64,000 nucleotides of DNA from Glutamicibacter sp. JC586 (GTDB taxonomy: Bacteria > Actinomycetota > Actinomycetes > Actinomycetales > Micrococcaceae). A model generated the notes under the pieces. That model was given only the letters and a program-made list of their open reading frames with translations, searched no databases and had not been told where the DNA came from. The stretch covers positions 310,001 to 374,000 of the forward strand of contig NZ_VHIN01000022.1 of NCBI RefSeq assembly GCF_009805585.1, read 5' to 3'. Positions 1 through 8,839 of the stretch are shown one piece after another. The first letter of the stretch is position 1, and every line of letters starts with the position of its first letter. A program made the position numbers and the translations under genes.

Positions 1-1
1 T

Positions 2-280
2 CGCGGGCAAGGCCTGGGAACCCCCATTCTGAAGGAATTGTGCGCCATGGTCTTCAAGGAATACCCGGAGATCGTTCGATTCGAGGGCCAAACCAGAGAA
101 GACAATATTGCGATGCGCAAGGTGTTCCATAAGGCGGGTTTCCTCAAGGAAGCCCACTATCGGATGAGTTGGCCCGTCGAGGATGGTACAAGACTGGCAT
201 CGGTCGCCTACGCAATTCTCCGCCAGGATTGGGAGTCCGGCGAATCGACCAGCTTCGACTGGTACGACTTGGAAATCTGA
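2..280 (+). CDS. GNAT family N-acetyltransferase (C-terminal part, cut by window edge)
   Basis: The open frame runs in from the window edge. It carries the acetyl-CoA pyrophosphate-binding loop of GNAT enzymes, R-G-Q-G-L-G-T, in its first residues, before an internal ATG at position 38. This is followed by the usual N-x-x-M-x-x-x-F-x-K-x-G-F segment (NIAMRKVFHKAGF) and a C-terminal strand (AYAILRQDW). Only motif A and the C-terminal half are visible, so the ATG at 38 is not the true start. The protein should transfer an acetyl group from acetyl-CoA to a small amine or a protein; the substrate cannot be told. It reads toward the DinB gene on the opposite strand, with a 16-base gap. Confidence 0.8.
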   Translation, partial: RGQGLGTPILKELCAMVFKEYPEIVRFEGQTREDNIAMRKVFHKAGFLKEAHYRMSWPVEDGTRLASVAYAILRQDWESGESTSFDWYDLEI

Positions 281-296
281 CTTCGCGCTCAAGATT

Positions 297-770
297 TCAT
301 GTGGCGGGGCGGCACAAGAAATCTCGAGTGATTTCCAAATGCCCCAGATGCTGGCAAAGCTCTTCGTAGACATGCATGAGGACGCCTTCGCAGGTGGCCA
401 TCCAATATTCGATCTCGCGACCCGGTGGCAAGGCCGCGGGAGATTGGTGCAATTCGGTGCGCGAAATGTCTGCAACGAATGCTGTTCTGGTTTCGGACGC
501 GAGATTCAACGCGTCGGGCTTGGCCAATTTCGCGCTAAACTCAGCGTTCCGATCACGGGGGACTGTGATGCCGAGATTCACTGTTGAAGACCAGCGACGC
601 ATCATGCCGCAACAGTGCAACAGAATCTGCACCGGAGAATTGCTGCCTTCTATCGGCGAGCAACTATTGATCACTTCGTCTGGAATATCGTTGACGGTCT
701 CGAAGAGCTGGTCAAACTTTTCAAGTACGAGTTGAACGAGAATCTGATCGTTCGGTGCCGATGAATTCAT
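297..770 (-). CDS. DinB-superfamily protein
   Basis: The 157-residue protein has the length and four-helix layout of DinB/YfiT-type proteins. The C-terminal motif YEELCQHLGHLEITRDFL matches the conserved E-x-x-x-H-x-G-x-L helix that supplies a metal-binding histidine, and a second candidate ligand lies in LLHCCGMMRRW near residue 52. In actinobacteria many members of this fold use mycothiol or another thiol in transferase or isomerase reactions; the actual substrate is unknown. It stands alone between a GNAT gene on the other strand and the HutD-like gene upstream on the same strand. The start ATG at 770 is the only good in-frame choice. It is more distantly related to the maleylpyruvate-isomerase-like protein at 2656. 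Confidence 0.75.
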   Translation of the reverse strand: MNSSAPNDQILVQLVLEKFDQLFETVNDIPDEVINSCSPIEGSNSPVQILLHCCGMMRRWSSTVNLGITVPRDRNAEFSAKLAKPDALNLASETRTAFVADISRTELHQSPAALPPGREIEYWMATCEGVLMHVYEELCQHLGHLEITRDFLCRPAT

Positions 771-956
771 GCCCCGAGTCTAGACGAAAGCTAGCGTTGC
801 CATGGGCACAAGGCAGAACCACGAGATACACCCGCCAGAACAGGTTGAAAGAAGTCCTCATTGCGGGTGCTTCTTCTTTCGGGCCGTGGCGAACCTGGTC
901 ATCGATGGAAATAGCAGGTAGAAAAACCACAACGTCCCGGACCACCTAGGCATCAA

Positions 957-1514
957 CTAATTGGTGTCGGAGCCCCAAGGGATCAAAGTTGCACGAAGAA
1001 AACGTCCCTCAACGGTTATCGATGCATCTGTAGGAACCACGAGTGCATCCAATCGGGCAAGATCTTCATTCTCAACTCGACAGGTGTTGTCCAATGCCAC
1101 GAGGATTGTCACCGCGTAGTTGCCCGAGATCTCGCTGAGCGAGTTCTCCGTGGAGACGCTAGCCTGCCATTTCTTGCCGAGGAACATCAAGTTCAGGGCC
1201 TGAAACCCAACTCCGAGGGGTGCAACGGAAACCTCATCGTCGCCAGCAAACGCTATGTGCTCACCTGCATGGAGACGATGCGTCTGGCCACCAATGGTCA
1301 GGTCTATCTCGCCAGGCCCAAGTGCTACCTGAATCCGCTGAATTCCAGAATATTGGCTGTAGGGCTGAGACTGAGAAATTTCAGCGACGCTTACTTTCCA
1401 AGTCCACTCACCGAGTGCATCCGAATCACTGAGGAGGGTACGCGATACTCCCTTGCCGTTCTTCCAAAGCTGGGCAGAAAGATTTGCATATCGAACAACG
1501 AGCAATTCGTGCAT
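957..1514 (-). CDS. HutD/Ves family cupin-like protein
   Basis: The N-terminal block LWKNGKGVSRTL followed by W-x-W-x-V-S-V-A-E-I and a GIQRIQV strand is the signature of the HutD/Ves family, a double cupin fold. Family members are often encoded with histidine-utilisation genes, where they are thought to limit formylglutamate; here the imidazolonepropionase gene lies far away at 14.9 kb. ATG 1514 is chosen because GAGGAAG lies about ten bases upstream. A TTG at 1532 would start inside that ribosome-binding site. Length is about 185 residues, normal for the family. Family membership is firm, the physiological role is inferred. Confidence 0.8.
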   Translation of the reverse strand: MHELLVVRYANLSAQLWKNGKGVSRTLLSDSDALGEWTWKVSVAEISQSQPYSQYSGIQRIQVALGPGEIDLTIGGQTHRLHAGEHIAFAGDDEVSVAPLGVGFQALNLMFLGKKWQASVSTENSLSEISGNYAVTILVALDNTCRVENEDLARLDALVVPTDASITVEGRFLRATLIPWGSDTN

Positions 1515-1648
1515 AGCGGTAGGCTTCCTCAACGTTCACGTGGCTTTGAAGGTCATTTTGCCATCCGAGTTCTGGCCCGCTTCAATTCGTGACGGCACGA
1601 AGGGCGCTTTTCTGCCGTCCGTTCCAAACGGAAGATTAGGATTGAACG

Positions 1649-2560
1649 ATGAGCCACGCACCCGCCAACAAATCAGCCATGCCCGACGCTGAAGTCGCGA
1701 TTGATCTGAAGTTGGTGCGCGAGTTGATAACAACACAAGCTCCGCAATGGGCCCATGAAGACATTACCTACCTGGCCACTGGCTGGGACAACGAGGTCTA
1801 TCGCCTCGGAGATACCTTGCTGATCCGTTTGCCCCGGCGACAGATGGGGGAGGAGATCGGTGTCAAAGAGCGCCGTTGGCTCCCTCTGTTGGAAAGGGAC
1901 ACCGGCGTGGATATTGGCCTGGCGATCTTTGAAGGCCAGCCCACCGCAAGCTACCCTTTTACCTTTTCAATTTGCCGCTACGTTCCTGGAACTAGCGCTG
2001 CACAACTAGCGCGCCAGGAGCGCGATGGATATGCGGAAGAATTCTCGGGGCTGCTGCGGGATCTTCATCAACCTGCAAGTTCACCGGAACCGCGAAGCAG
2101 CTTTCGCGGTTGTGCCCTGGCGCTGCTGGATACACGGACTCGCGAGCAAATCTCGAATTTGGAATCACCGTTGCAGCCCGGAGCTCTGGCGCTGTGGCAG
2201 GAAGCGTTAGGGGTCGAAGCGTACATGGACGCCCCAGTGTGGCTGCATGGTGATCCGCATCCACATAACACCGTAGTTGGCGAACAGCCGCGGCATCCCA
2301 GTGTCTCGCTGGTTGATTATGGGGACCTATGCGTTGGTGATCCTGCCTCGGATCTGGGTATGTTTTGGATGCATTTCAGTCTGGAAGGGATCACTAAGGC
2401 TTTCGAGAGCTACGGTATCGCGGAGGGCAGCCCAACGTGGAAACGCGCGAGGGGTTGGGGGCTGCGGTATGCGATGTTGACCGCAAATCTTGGCACTGAT
2501 GATCTTCTAGGCATTGTTGGACGAGAGGCCTTGGAGGTGCTTCTTGGTAGTTCCGAGTAG
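1649..2560 (+). CDS. aminoglycoside phosphotransferase-like (APH/ChoK) kinase
   Basis: The 303-residue protein has the APH/choline-kinase fold. The Brenner-type catalytic loop W-L-H-G-D-P-H-P-H-N lies near residue 200 and the metal-binding segment L-V-D-Y-G-D about 20 residues later, followed by DPASDLGMFWM. The N-terminal lobe shows GWDNEVYRLGD and IRLPRR, which fit the nucleotide-binding strands. It should phosphorylate a small hydroxyl-bearing compound with ATP or GTP. Whether this is a drug or a metabolite cannot be read from the sequence, and calling it a resistance gene would be unsupported. An AGGA lies just upstream of the ATG. It is a single gene between HutD and the mycothiol-isomerase-like gene. 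Confidence 0.8.
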   Translation: MSHAPANKSAMPDAEVAIDLKLVRELITTQAPQWAHEDITYLATGWDNEVYRLGDTLLIRLPRRQMGEEIGVKERRWLPLLERDTGVDIGLAIFEGQPTASYPFTFSICRYVPGTSAAQLARQERDGYAEEFSGLLRDLHQPASSPEPRSSFRGCALALLDTRTREQISNLESPLQPGALALWQEALGVEAYMDAPVWLHGDPHPHNTVVGEQPRHPSVSLVDYGDLCVGDPASDLGMFWMHFSLEGITKAFESYGIAEGSPTWKRARGWGLRYAMLTANLGTDDLLGIVGREALEVLLGSSE

Positions 2561-2655
2561 GTCCAGAAGCACTCCATTTGGGGCGTCCCAGACCGTAAGC
2601 TAAATCCAAACCAAGCAACCCAGTGCTGTCTAATCTGGTCAATGAGAGGACCGTC

Positions 2656-3282
2656 ATGGATCTCGAGAAAAATCCGAGCCTTGCTGCACAATTGTGCCTC
2701 GAATCCCACAAAGAGCTACTGGAGCATTTAGCTGGCCTCAGCGACGTGAGCATGCAACGAGACAGCAAATTGCCTGGTTGGTCCGTGGGCCATGTGCTGA
2801 CGCACCTTGCTAGAAATGCTGATGCACATGCACGGCGTCTTGAAGGAGCCCTGAATGGCGAGGACCTTCCCAAATACGCGAATGGTGCCGAGCAGCGTCG
2901 CCAAGAAATTGAGGATGGTGCGCGGAATTCAGCTTCTGAAATCTTGGCGGACCTTGAAGTGAGCATTCATCGTTTAGACCGTCTTCTTGAGCAAAGTGAA
3001 CAGGCTGAATGGCCTAACGCAGATTTCATGGGCGGCGGGCACTACGGGGTTGGAGGTTGCCCGGCGCATCGCCTGCGAGAAGTGCAGATGCATCTTGTAG
3101 ATCTTGGACTGGGATACTCGCCAAGCCAGTGGCCCGACGAATACGCAGCGTGGGATCTTGGCAATCTACTGGCCACTGTTCCCGAACGTTTGGCAAGCGT
3201 GGAAGCGCGTACCGAGCTTATTGCATGGTTAGCCGGACGTGGACCATTAAGCAAGGGATTCACGTTGGATCCATGGGGTTGA
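2656..3282 (+). CDS. maleylpyruvate isomerase family mycothiol-dependent protein
   Basis: The sequence K-L-P-G-W-S-V-G-H-V-L-T-H-L-A-R-N-A-D-A is the hallmark of the mycothiol-dependent maleylpyruvate isomerase N-terminal (DinB-fold) domain. A second histidine-bearing helix follows in HRLREVQMHLVDLGLGY near residue 140. These histidines bind the divalent metal in known members. A C-terminal region of about 50 residues ends in ELIAWLAGRG, as in the family. ATG 2656 is preferred to the upstream codon at 2623 because GAGAGGA precedes it. Members isomerise maleylpyruvate or detoxify electrophiles using mycothiol, the actinobacterial thiol. No gentisate-pathway genes are nearby, so the substrate is open. 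Confidence 0.85.
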   Translation: MDLEKNPSLAAQLCLESHKELLEHLAGLSDVSMQRDSKLPGWSVGHVLTHLARNADAHARRLEGALNGEDLPKYANGAEQRRQEIEDGARNSASEILADLEVSIHRLDRLLEQSEQAEWPNADFMGGGHYGVGGCPAHRLREVQMHLVDLGLGYSPSQWPDEYAAWDLGNLLATVPERLASVEARTELIAWLAGRGPLSKGFTLDPWG

Positions 3283-3321
3283 GCTGCTCTGCCTGCAAAG
3301 GCTGAAGCATTCCCAAGCCAA

Positions 3322-3999
3322 TTACTTCAGCGTGAGAAGGCCCGGCAGCTGATCCATATTCGTGAACACTTTGGTTGCGCCGGCCGCCAAGAGTTTCTCT
3401 TCGGTGCTGCTGATGGGTCCACCCGGGCAGTAACCGAAGACTGTGGCTCCGGCTGCAACGCCAGCGGTCACACCCGTGACCGTATCTTCGACGACCGCTG
3501 CCTGACGCGGATCAATGTCCAAGCCGGCGGCGGCTGCTAGATACACATCGGGCGCTGGCTTGCTTCGTGCATATTCCATACCGCTGTAGACCTGGTTGCC
3601 GAAATATGGCGCCATCTTGGTAATGGAAAGCTGCATCTCTACTTTGGTGCGATCAGCTCCTGTCGCGCACGCAATCTTGTTGTCATACAGGCCAGCAACT
3701 TGAGCCACCGCCTCCAAGGCACCGGGAATGGCAGTCAGGTTTTCGCGCAATGCGACATCGCGGCGCTGTCTGAATTCGGCGATCCATTGTTCGTCAATGC
3801 GGAATCCGGTATTCGCCAGGATTGGTTCCCATTGATCTTTCAACGCCTTGCCGATGAAGATTCTGATGCAGTCTTCTTGGCTGATGTTCCAGCCCAATTC
3901 CATGAGCATCTCGCGGAGCACTGCGTTCGTGATGGACTCGGAATCAACCAGTACGCCATCGCAATCAAAGAGCACAGCGGAAAATTTTGGACGCGACAA
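3322..3999 (-). CDS. HAD-superfamily hydrolase, beta-phosphoglucomutase-like
   Basis: Motif I, F-D-C-D-G-V-L-V-D-S, lies at residues 11-20 and contains the nucleophile and acid/base aspartates. Motif II is the threonine/serine of ACATGAD, motif III is the lysine of R-S-K-P-A-P-D, and motif IV is VVEDTVTGV. The alpha-helical cap after motif I is the C1 type seen in phosphoglycolate phosphatase and beta-phosphoglucomutase. It is a cytosolic phosphatase or phosphomutase of 225 residues on a small phosphorylated sugar or related compound. It stands convergent with the preceding gene and 31 bases downstream of the MarR gene. Confidence 0.85.
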   Translation of the reverse strand: MSRPKFSAVLFDCDGVLVDSESITNAVLREMLMELGWNISQEDCIRIFIGKALKDQWEPILANTGFRIDEQWIAEFRQRRDVALRENLTAIPGALEAVAQVAGLYDNKIACATGADRTKVEMQLSITKMAPYFGNQVYSGMEYARSKPAPDVYLAAAAGLDIDPRQAAVVEDTVTGVTAGVAAGATVFGYCPGGPISSTEEKLLAAGATKVFTNMDQLPGLLTLK

Positions 4000-4030
4000 G
4001 TTTGACCCTTCGTGCAGGCTCGGCGAGCGG

Positions 4031-4477
4031 CTAGGCGACAGAGAACTCGTGGAGAATGCGGGCCAGCGGCGCCAGTTCGGGCTGCTCCTCTGCCTGCTTC
4101 AATACGCGTTCCAAGGTGGCGTCGTGAATGGGCTTGGCCTTCTGATACAGCTCGTGGCCGATCGCGGTGAGCTCGGTGTAAATGCCGCGCCGATCATCGG
4201 CACACAGCACGCGTGAGAGCAGATTGCGATCTTCCAGCCGGGTGACCAGGCGCGTCGTTGCGCTGGGGCTCAGGGCTGTGGCACGGGCCAACTGCGCCAT
4301 ACGCATATGCCAGCCATCCTGCCGGTTCAAGGCGTCCAATAATGTGTACTCGACCACAGAAAGTCCAGCCTGGGCAGTTAGGTCTTTTTCAAGTGCAGCA
4401 TCGATTAAACCGTGCAATGACGCCAAAGTGCGCCATCCACGAGCACGGATTTCGACAGCATTATCTGCGATTCCCAT
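4031..4477 (-). CDS. MarR family transcriptional regulator
   Basis: The winged-helix core is clear: LSVVEYTLLDAL, then LARATALSPSATTRLVTRLEDRNLLSR (recognition helix) and the wing CADDRRGIYTELTAIGHEL. ATG 4477 is preferred over an in-frame ATG at 4537 because TTGGAGGAACTC lies directly before it. That choice leaves an intergenic region of 114 bases to the divergent MFS gene, which contains an inverted repeat suited to a MarR dimer. With the longer start the repeat would fall inside the coding sequence. It probably represses the divergent MFS-aldo/keto reductase operon and itself, with relief by a small lipophilic or phenolic ligand; this is inferred from context. Confidence 0.85.
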   Translation of the reverse strand: MGIADNAVEIRARGWRTLASLHGLIDAALEKDLTAQAGLSVVEYTLLDALNRQDGWHMRMAQLARATALSPSATTRLVTRLEDRNLLSRVLCADDRRGIYTELTAIGHELYQKAKPIHDATLERVLKQAEEQPELAPLARILHEFSVA

Positions 4478-4511
4478 GAGTTCCTCCAAAAATACTTGCT
4501 TGCGCTGGTTA

Positions 4512-4561
4512 GTTGCGTGTGCAACGATAGTATCCATCGCGCAATAACAAGCGTGTGCAAC
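4512..4561. promoter_or_regulatory. candidate MarR operator region (inverted repeat plus direct repeat)
   Basis: GTTGC-GTGT-GCAAC at 4512-4525 is an inverted repeat with five-base arms. Its right part, GCGTGTGCAAC, recurs exactly at 4551-4561, 36 bases further on. Both copies lie between the divergent MarR and MFS genes, where a repressor would cover both promoters. The repeats are seen; the regulator assignment is inferred. Confidence 0.5.
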
Positions 4562-4591
4562 TAATTTATCTAGTCTATCAGGAGTAACGCT

Positions 4592-5773
4592 ATGCCGCTC
4601 GGTCTTATTGCGTTGGCTATCGGTGCCTTTGGTATCGGGCTTACAGAATTTGTCATCATGGGCCTGTTGCCAGACGTCGCTAACGACTTCGCTGTTAGCG
4701 AGGCCGCTGCAGGCTGGCTCATTTCGGGATACGCGCTGAGCGTAGTGGTTGGAGCCCTGGGCCTGACCGCAGCAACTGTTCGTTTGCCTCGCAAGCCAGT
4801 GCTTGTTGGCCTGCTGGTTCTGTTTATCGTGGGCAATTCACTCACCGCACTGGCCTCAACCTACGAAGTGGCCATGATCGGCCGCGTGATCGCCGCCCTA
4901 TGTCATGGCGCCTTCTTCGGTATTGGTTCGGTTGTCGCCTCCGACATGGTTCCAGCCAATAAGAAAGCCGGCGCTATCGCCATCATGTTCACCGGCCTGA
5001 CCGCTGCCAACGTCCTAGGCGTTCCTTTTGGCACCCTGCTTGGGCAGCACTCCGGCTGGCGATCCACCTTCTGGGCAATCTCCGGTATCGGCGTTCTGGC
5101 CTTGGTCGGAATCCTTGTGTTGGTTCCGGCTATTAAGCACGCAGCCGAAGGAATCTCCCTGCGTAAAGAACTCGGTGCCTTCACCTCCTTGCAGGTCTGG
5201 CTGTCCTTGGCTGTCACCATTCTGGGTTACGGCGGTATGTTCGGTGCCTTCACCTACATCGCCTACACGCTGACCGAAATTACCGGCTTCAGCGCAACCA
5301 CCGTGCCTTGGCTGCTGATGCTCTTCGGCGTAGGCCTCTTTGTTGGTAACTGGATTGGCGGTCGCATGGCCGATAAGAGCATCGACCGCACCCTGCTCTT
5401 CTTCATCTCGGCTCTGCTGGTCGTCCTTGTCCTCTTCGGATTCTTCGCGAGCAACCCGATCGCCACCGTCATCGCCTTGCTGCTTATGGGCGGCTTTGGC
5501 TTCGGTACCGTTCCCGGCCTGCAAAGCCGCATCATGCAGTACGCCGGAAACGCGCCAACCTTGGCCTCGGGCGCAAACATCGGTGCCTTCAATGTTGGCA
5601 ACGCATTAGGTGCCTGGGCCGGTGGCCTGGGTATCGCAGCAGGCCTCGGCTACACCTCGCCGATCTGGATTGGTGCACTGATCACCCTCGTGGCGCTGAT
5701 TGTCATTCTTGCCGCCATGGGCTTGGCCAAGAAGGCCTCGGCATCGGCACCTCAGCTAGTTCCAGCTAGCTAA
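4592..5773 (+). CDS. MFS transporter, DHA1 (drug:H+ antiporter-1) type
   Basis: The 393-residue protein is very hydrophobic with about twelve predicted membrane segments. The first, IALAIGAFGIGLTEFVIMGLLPDVA, followed by AAGWLISGYALSVVVGA, is typical of the AraJ/YdhP/PbuE branch of DHA1 exporters. The motif GRVIAALCHGAFFGIG and the C-terminal repeat with GNWIGGRMADKSIDR are also characteristic. It should export a sugar, purine or drug-like compound in exchange for protons. CAGGAG lies upstream of the ATG. It is followed after 45 bases by an aldo/keto reductase, so the two probably form an operon controlled by the divergent MarR regulator. Confidence 0.88.
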   Translation: MPLGLIALAIGAFGIGLTEFVIMGLLPDVANDFAVSEAAAGWLISGYALSVVVGALGLTAATVRLPRKPVLVGLLVLFIVGNSLTALASTYEVAMIGRVIAALCHGAFFGIGSVVASDMVPANKKAGAIAIMFTGLTAANVLGVPFGTLLGQHSGWRSTFWAISGIGVLALVGILVLVPAIKHAAEGISLRKELGAFTSLQVWLSLAVTILGYGGMFGAFTYIAYTLTEITGFSATTVPWLLMLFGVGLFVGNWIGGRMADKSIDRTLLFFISALLVVLVLFGFFASNPIATVIALLLMGGFGFGTVPGLQSRIMQYAGNAPTLASGANIGAFNVGNALGAWAGGLGIAAGLGYTSPIWIGALITLVALIVILAAMGLAKKASASAPQLVPAS

Positions 5774-5818
5774 TCAATAGTTTTCCTCAGTCCCTCAACC
5801 AATTTTTAGGAGTTAGAC

Positions 5819-6649
5819 ATGACTACTGCTATCCCAACCATCACCCTGAACAACGGCGTTGAAATGCCTCAGGTAGGTTTCGGAGTCTTCCAAGTTCCCA
5901 ACGAGGAGACCACTGCTGCGGTGAACGCAGCGCTCAAGGCAGGCTACCGCAGCATCGACACCGCTGCCATCTACGGTAACGAAGAAGGGGTCGGCAAGGC
6001 TCTGGCGCAGTCCGGTATTGCCCGCGAAGAATTGTTCATCACCTCCAAGATCTGGATCGCAGATATGGGATATGAGCAGACTCTAGAAGCCTTCGAAGCA
6101 AGCCTTGAGCGCTTGGGTCTGGACTACTTGGACCTTCTGCTGATTCACTGGCCAGCTCCAGAAAAGGACCTGTATGTGGATACTTGGAAGGCTTTCGAGA
6201 AGCTTTACGCCGACAAGAAGATCCGTGCCATTGGCGTTTCGAACTTCCAGCCAGAGCACCTGAACAAGCTGATCGCTGAAGGAACCATCGTTCCAGCCGT
6301 GCACCAGGTTGAGCTGCACCCGGCTCTGCAGAACCGCGAAGTGATCGCTGCCAACGCCGAGCACGGTATCGTCACCGAAGCATGGAGCCCACTGGCTCAG
6401 GGCGCAATGCTGACCGACGAAACCATCCTCGCCATCGCAGAAGCCCACAAGGTTTCTGCGGCACAGGTCATCCTGCGCTGGCACCTGCAGCAGGGTCGCG
6501 TGATCATTCCAAAGTCGGTCACTGAGTCCCGCATCATCGCCAACCTTGACCTGTTCGGTTTTGAGCTGACCTCCGATGAGCTGGCCAGCATCGATGCGCT
6601 TGATCGTGATGGTCGTACCGGTCCAAACCCTGACACCTTCAACGGCTAA
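5819..6649 (+). CDS. aldo/keto reductase (AKR5C, 2,5-diketogluconate-reductase type)
   Basis: The 276-residue NADPH-dependent reductase has the complete catalytic tetrad, Asp47, Tyr52, Lys77 and His110, in SIDTAAIYGN, ITSKIW and LLLIHWP. The cofactor-binding end of the barrel is visible in IPKSVTESRIIANLDLF. The family reduces aldehydes and ketones, including 2,5-diketo-D-gluconate and methylglyoxal. TAGGAG lies before the ATG. It follows the MFS gene and ends in a clear hairpin, so the pair may detoxify and export a reactive carbonyl; the pairing is seen, the role is inferred. Confidence 0.9.
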   Translation: MTTAIPTITLNNGVEMPQVGFGVFQVPNEETTAAVNAALKAGYRSIDTAAIYGNEEGVGKALAQSGIAREELFITSKIWIADMGYEQTLEAFEASLERLGLDYLDLLLIHWPAPEKDLYVDTWKAFEKLYADKKIRAIGVSNFQPEHLNKLIAEGTIVPAVHQVELHPALQNREVIAANAEHGIVTEAWSPLAQGAMLTDETILAIAEAHKVSAAQVILRWHLQQGRVIIPKSVTESRIIANLDLFGFELTSDELASIDALDRDGRTGPNPDTFNG

Positions 6650-6665
6650 CAGCATGGCACTAGCG

Positions 6666-6693
6666 AAGCCCGCTCTCAATTGAGGGCGGGCTT
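6666..6693 (+). terminator. intrinsic terminator after the aldo/keto reductase gene
   Basis: AAGCCCGCTCTCAA is followed directly by TTGAGGGCGGGCTT, so the two arms pair over 14 bases with one G-T pair and turn at the centre. It begins 17 bases after the stop codon and lies just before the end of the convergent LysR gene, so it may serve both strands. Confidence 0.8.
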
Positions 6694-6703
6694 TGCTCGT
6701 TAA

Positions 6704-7609
6704 CTAGCCCGTAACCAGTTGCTGCACGGCCGTGCGAATAGCTTCAATAACGTCATTGATGGTGCTTCGGTGTAGATGCTCTGCCCGGAGTAAAATGTCG
6801 ATTTGTCGACCAGAATTTAGCCCCTTAATTGGTCGTAAAGTCACCGACTTATCGAGGGTCTTTCTGGCGGTGAACCTCGGTAGAATTCCAAGGCAATCGC
6901 CGGCTTCAACGAGCGCCCCGGCGGTCGCGTAATCGTTGACCCGGTGCTCGATATTTGGTGCCTTGCCGGCCAGGGCGGCAATAGTTTCCAGCACATCGGC
7001 GGGGGAGTAGCCAGGGCGTGAAACGACCCACCGCTCGTCGATAACCTGCTGTGGGGTGAGCTGCTCGAATCTAGCCAGTGGATGATCCTGATGGATGGCA
7101 ATGTCCAGTGGTTCGAAAGCCAACGGGATCACGGTGATGCGGTCTTCTGGCCATGGTGAGGTATGCGGCATGCGGTGGGCCAACACCAGATCATAGGTCG
7201 AGGTGAGCGCAGGGAAATCGTGTTGGGAAACATCCTCATCAAAGAAGTGCAACGGAGGCAACTGGGCCTCCGGCAATGCGAGCAGCGGCGCAAAAATAGT
7301 TTGTCCGATGGAATGGAATCCAGCGATCTTGATCGGAACATTCTTATCTTGCTCTACGGTACGAATTTTTGCTGAAGCTTCGGCCAATGTTGAAGCAACG
7401 GAGGCCGCTGCGGACGCGAGCAGTTTGCCTTCGGACGTCAATACCAAGCGCCTGCCGTCTTTCTGGGTCAGGGGTGTAGAGAACCCCCTCTGCAATTGAG
7501 TCAGGTGCTGGGAAACGGCCGACGGGGAGACGAAAAGCGCCTTCGCCACCGCGTTGACGCTGCCTAGATCCGCCAGTTCTCGCAGAATCCGTAGCTGATG
7601 TAATTCCAT
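6704..7609 (-). CDS. LysR family transcriptional regulator
   Basis: Residues 1-60 form the LysR helix-turn-helix (MELHQLRILRELADLGSVNAV, then AKALFVSPSAVSQHLTQLQ). The remaining 240 residues are a periplasmic-binding-protein-like effector domain (VPIKIAGFHSIGQ through RQIDILLRAEHLHR). At 301 residues the length is normal. It is divergent from tdh-kbl with a gap of 133 bases, the usual position for a LysR regulator of its neighbours, so threonine catabolism is a plausible target. The alternative target, the convergent MFS-reductase pair, already has a MarR gene. Confidence 0.87.
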   Translation of the reverse strand: MELHQLRILRELADLGSVNAVAKALFVSPSAVSQHLTQLQRGFSTPLTQKDGRRLVLTSEGKLLASAAASVASTLAEASAKIRTVEQDKNVPIKIAGFHSIGQTIFAPLLALPEAQLPPLHFFDEDVSQHDFPALTSTYDLVLAHRMPHTSPWPEDRITVIPLAFEPLDIAIHQDHPLARFEQLTPQQVIDERWVVSRPGYSPADVLETIAALAGKAPNIEHRVNDYATAGALVEAGDCLGILPRFTARKTLDKSVTLRPIKGLNSGRQIDILLRAEHLHRSTINDVIEAIRTAVQQLVTG

Positions 7610-7742
7610 GAAGTAAATGCTAAATCAAGAGATCAGTGATTCGCGCTTCTTCTAATATATTTTCTCTTCGCATGTGGTGCGACACTGGAAGCAACACAGT
7701 CCGTCGTGTGTGAACCCGACGGCCATCTCCAAAGGATCACGC

Positions 7743-8795
7743 ATGAAAGCACTGTATAAGTCCGGGCCACACGCTGGGCTGGAACTCGTGGACCGACCAG
7801 AACCAGAAGTCGGGGTGCACGATGTAAAAATCCGTGTCATGACCACCGGAATCTGCGGAACCGATCTGCACATCGAAGCCTACGATGACGCAGCCAAAGC
7901 CATTCTCAATACCCCATTGGTTCCGGGGCACGAGTTTTACGGTGAAGTTGTTGAAGTCGGTTCCTTCGTTCACGGCGTTAAAGTCGGCGAACGCGTCTCC
8001 GGCGAAGGCCACGTGGTCTGCGGGATCTGCCGCAACTGCCGCGCCGGGCGCAAACAAATGTGCATCAATGTCGACTCGGTCGGCGTTCAGCGTGATGGTG
8101 CCTTCGCCGAATATGTGGTGATCCCCGAAAGCAACGTGTACGTTCACCGCGATGAACGCATCACCCCACTGCTCGGCGCGATCTTTGACCCCTTTGGCAA
8201 CGCCGTGCATACCGCCTTACAGTTCCCGATGATCGGTGAAGATGTCCTCATCACCGGAGCCGGACCCATCGGTCTGATGGCCGCCGCAGTGGCACGCCAT
8301 ATTGGAGCCCGCAAGATCGCGATTACCGATATCTCGGATCAACGCCTCGAACTGGCCCAGGCTATGGGCGTGGATCTAACGGTGAATGTCGGCACCACCC
8401 GCATCAACCAAGCCCAGCGTGAGCTGGGCATGGTCGAAGGCTTTGACTACGGCATGGAAATGTCCGGCCACGCAAGCGCCCTACCCGAGATGATCGAGAA
8501 TATGAATCACGGTGGCAAGATCTGCATGCTCGGCCTGCCTAGCTCCTCTATCGATATCAACTGGGGCAAAGTGGTCACCCACATGCTCACCCTTAAGGGC
8601 ATCTACGGCCGCGAAATGTTCGAGACCTGGTACGCAATGAGTGCCATGCTCACTTCTTCGGAACTCATGCGCGAACGCATCTCTTCGGTGGTCACCGACT
8701 TTGTGCCAGCCACCGACTGGCAAGCCGGATTTGAAGCCGCCCGCGGCGGTCACGGCGGCAAGGTCGTGCTGGACTGGACCGTTTTCGCAAGCTAA
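7743..8795 (+). CDS. tdh: L-threonine 3-dehydrogenase
   Basis: This 350-residue zinc-dependent medium-chain dehydrogenase has the catalytic-zinc cysteine at residue 38 ([10 protein letters not shown]), the GHEFYGEV segment, and the structural zinc cluster in [15 protein letters not shown]. The NAD-binding fingerprint [10 protein letters not shown] follows. [10 protein letters not shown] is close to that of known Tdh enzymes. It oxidises L-threonine to 2-amino-3-ketobutyrate with NAD+. The adjacent kbl gene completes the conversion to glycine and acetyl-CoA, which supports the name. ATG 7743 follows AAAGGATCACGC; the frame is open further upstream but homology starts here. A small hairpin CCGTCG...CGACGG sits at 7701-7722 in the leader. 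Confidence 0.93.
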   Translation: MKALYKSGPHAGLELVDRPEPEVGVHDVKIRVMTTGICGTDLHIEAYDDAAKAILNTPLVPGHEFYGEVVEVGSFVHGVKVGERVSGEGHVVCGICRNCRAGRKQMCINVDSVGVQRDGAFAEYVVIPESNVYVHRDERITPLLGAIFDPFGNAVHTALQFPMIGEDVLITGAGPIGLMAAAVARHIGARKIAITDISDQRLELAQAMGVDLTVNVGTTRINQAQRELGMVEGFDYGMEMSGHASALPEMIENMNHGGKICMLGLPSSSIDINWGKVVTHMLTLKGIYGREMFETWYAMSAMLTSSELMRERISSVVTDFVPATDWQAGFEAARGGHGGKVVLDWTVFAS

Positions 8796-8839
8796 TTACG
8801 CAGGCTAAGAATTTCTCGCACCAACAAGGAGCACTCCCT

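Noticed and set aside
721-945. Possible 74-residue protein upstream of the DinB gene
   Set aside because: It overlaps the DinB start, has no ribosome-binding site and no recognisable features.
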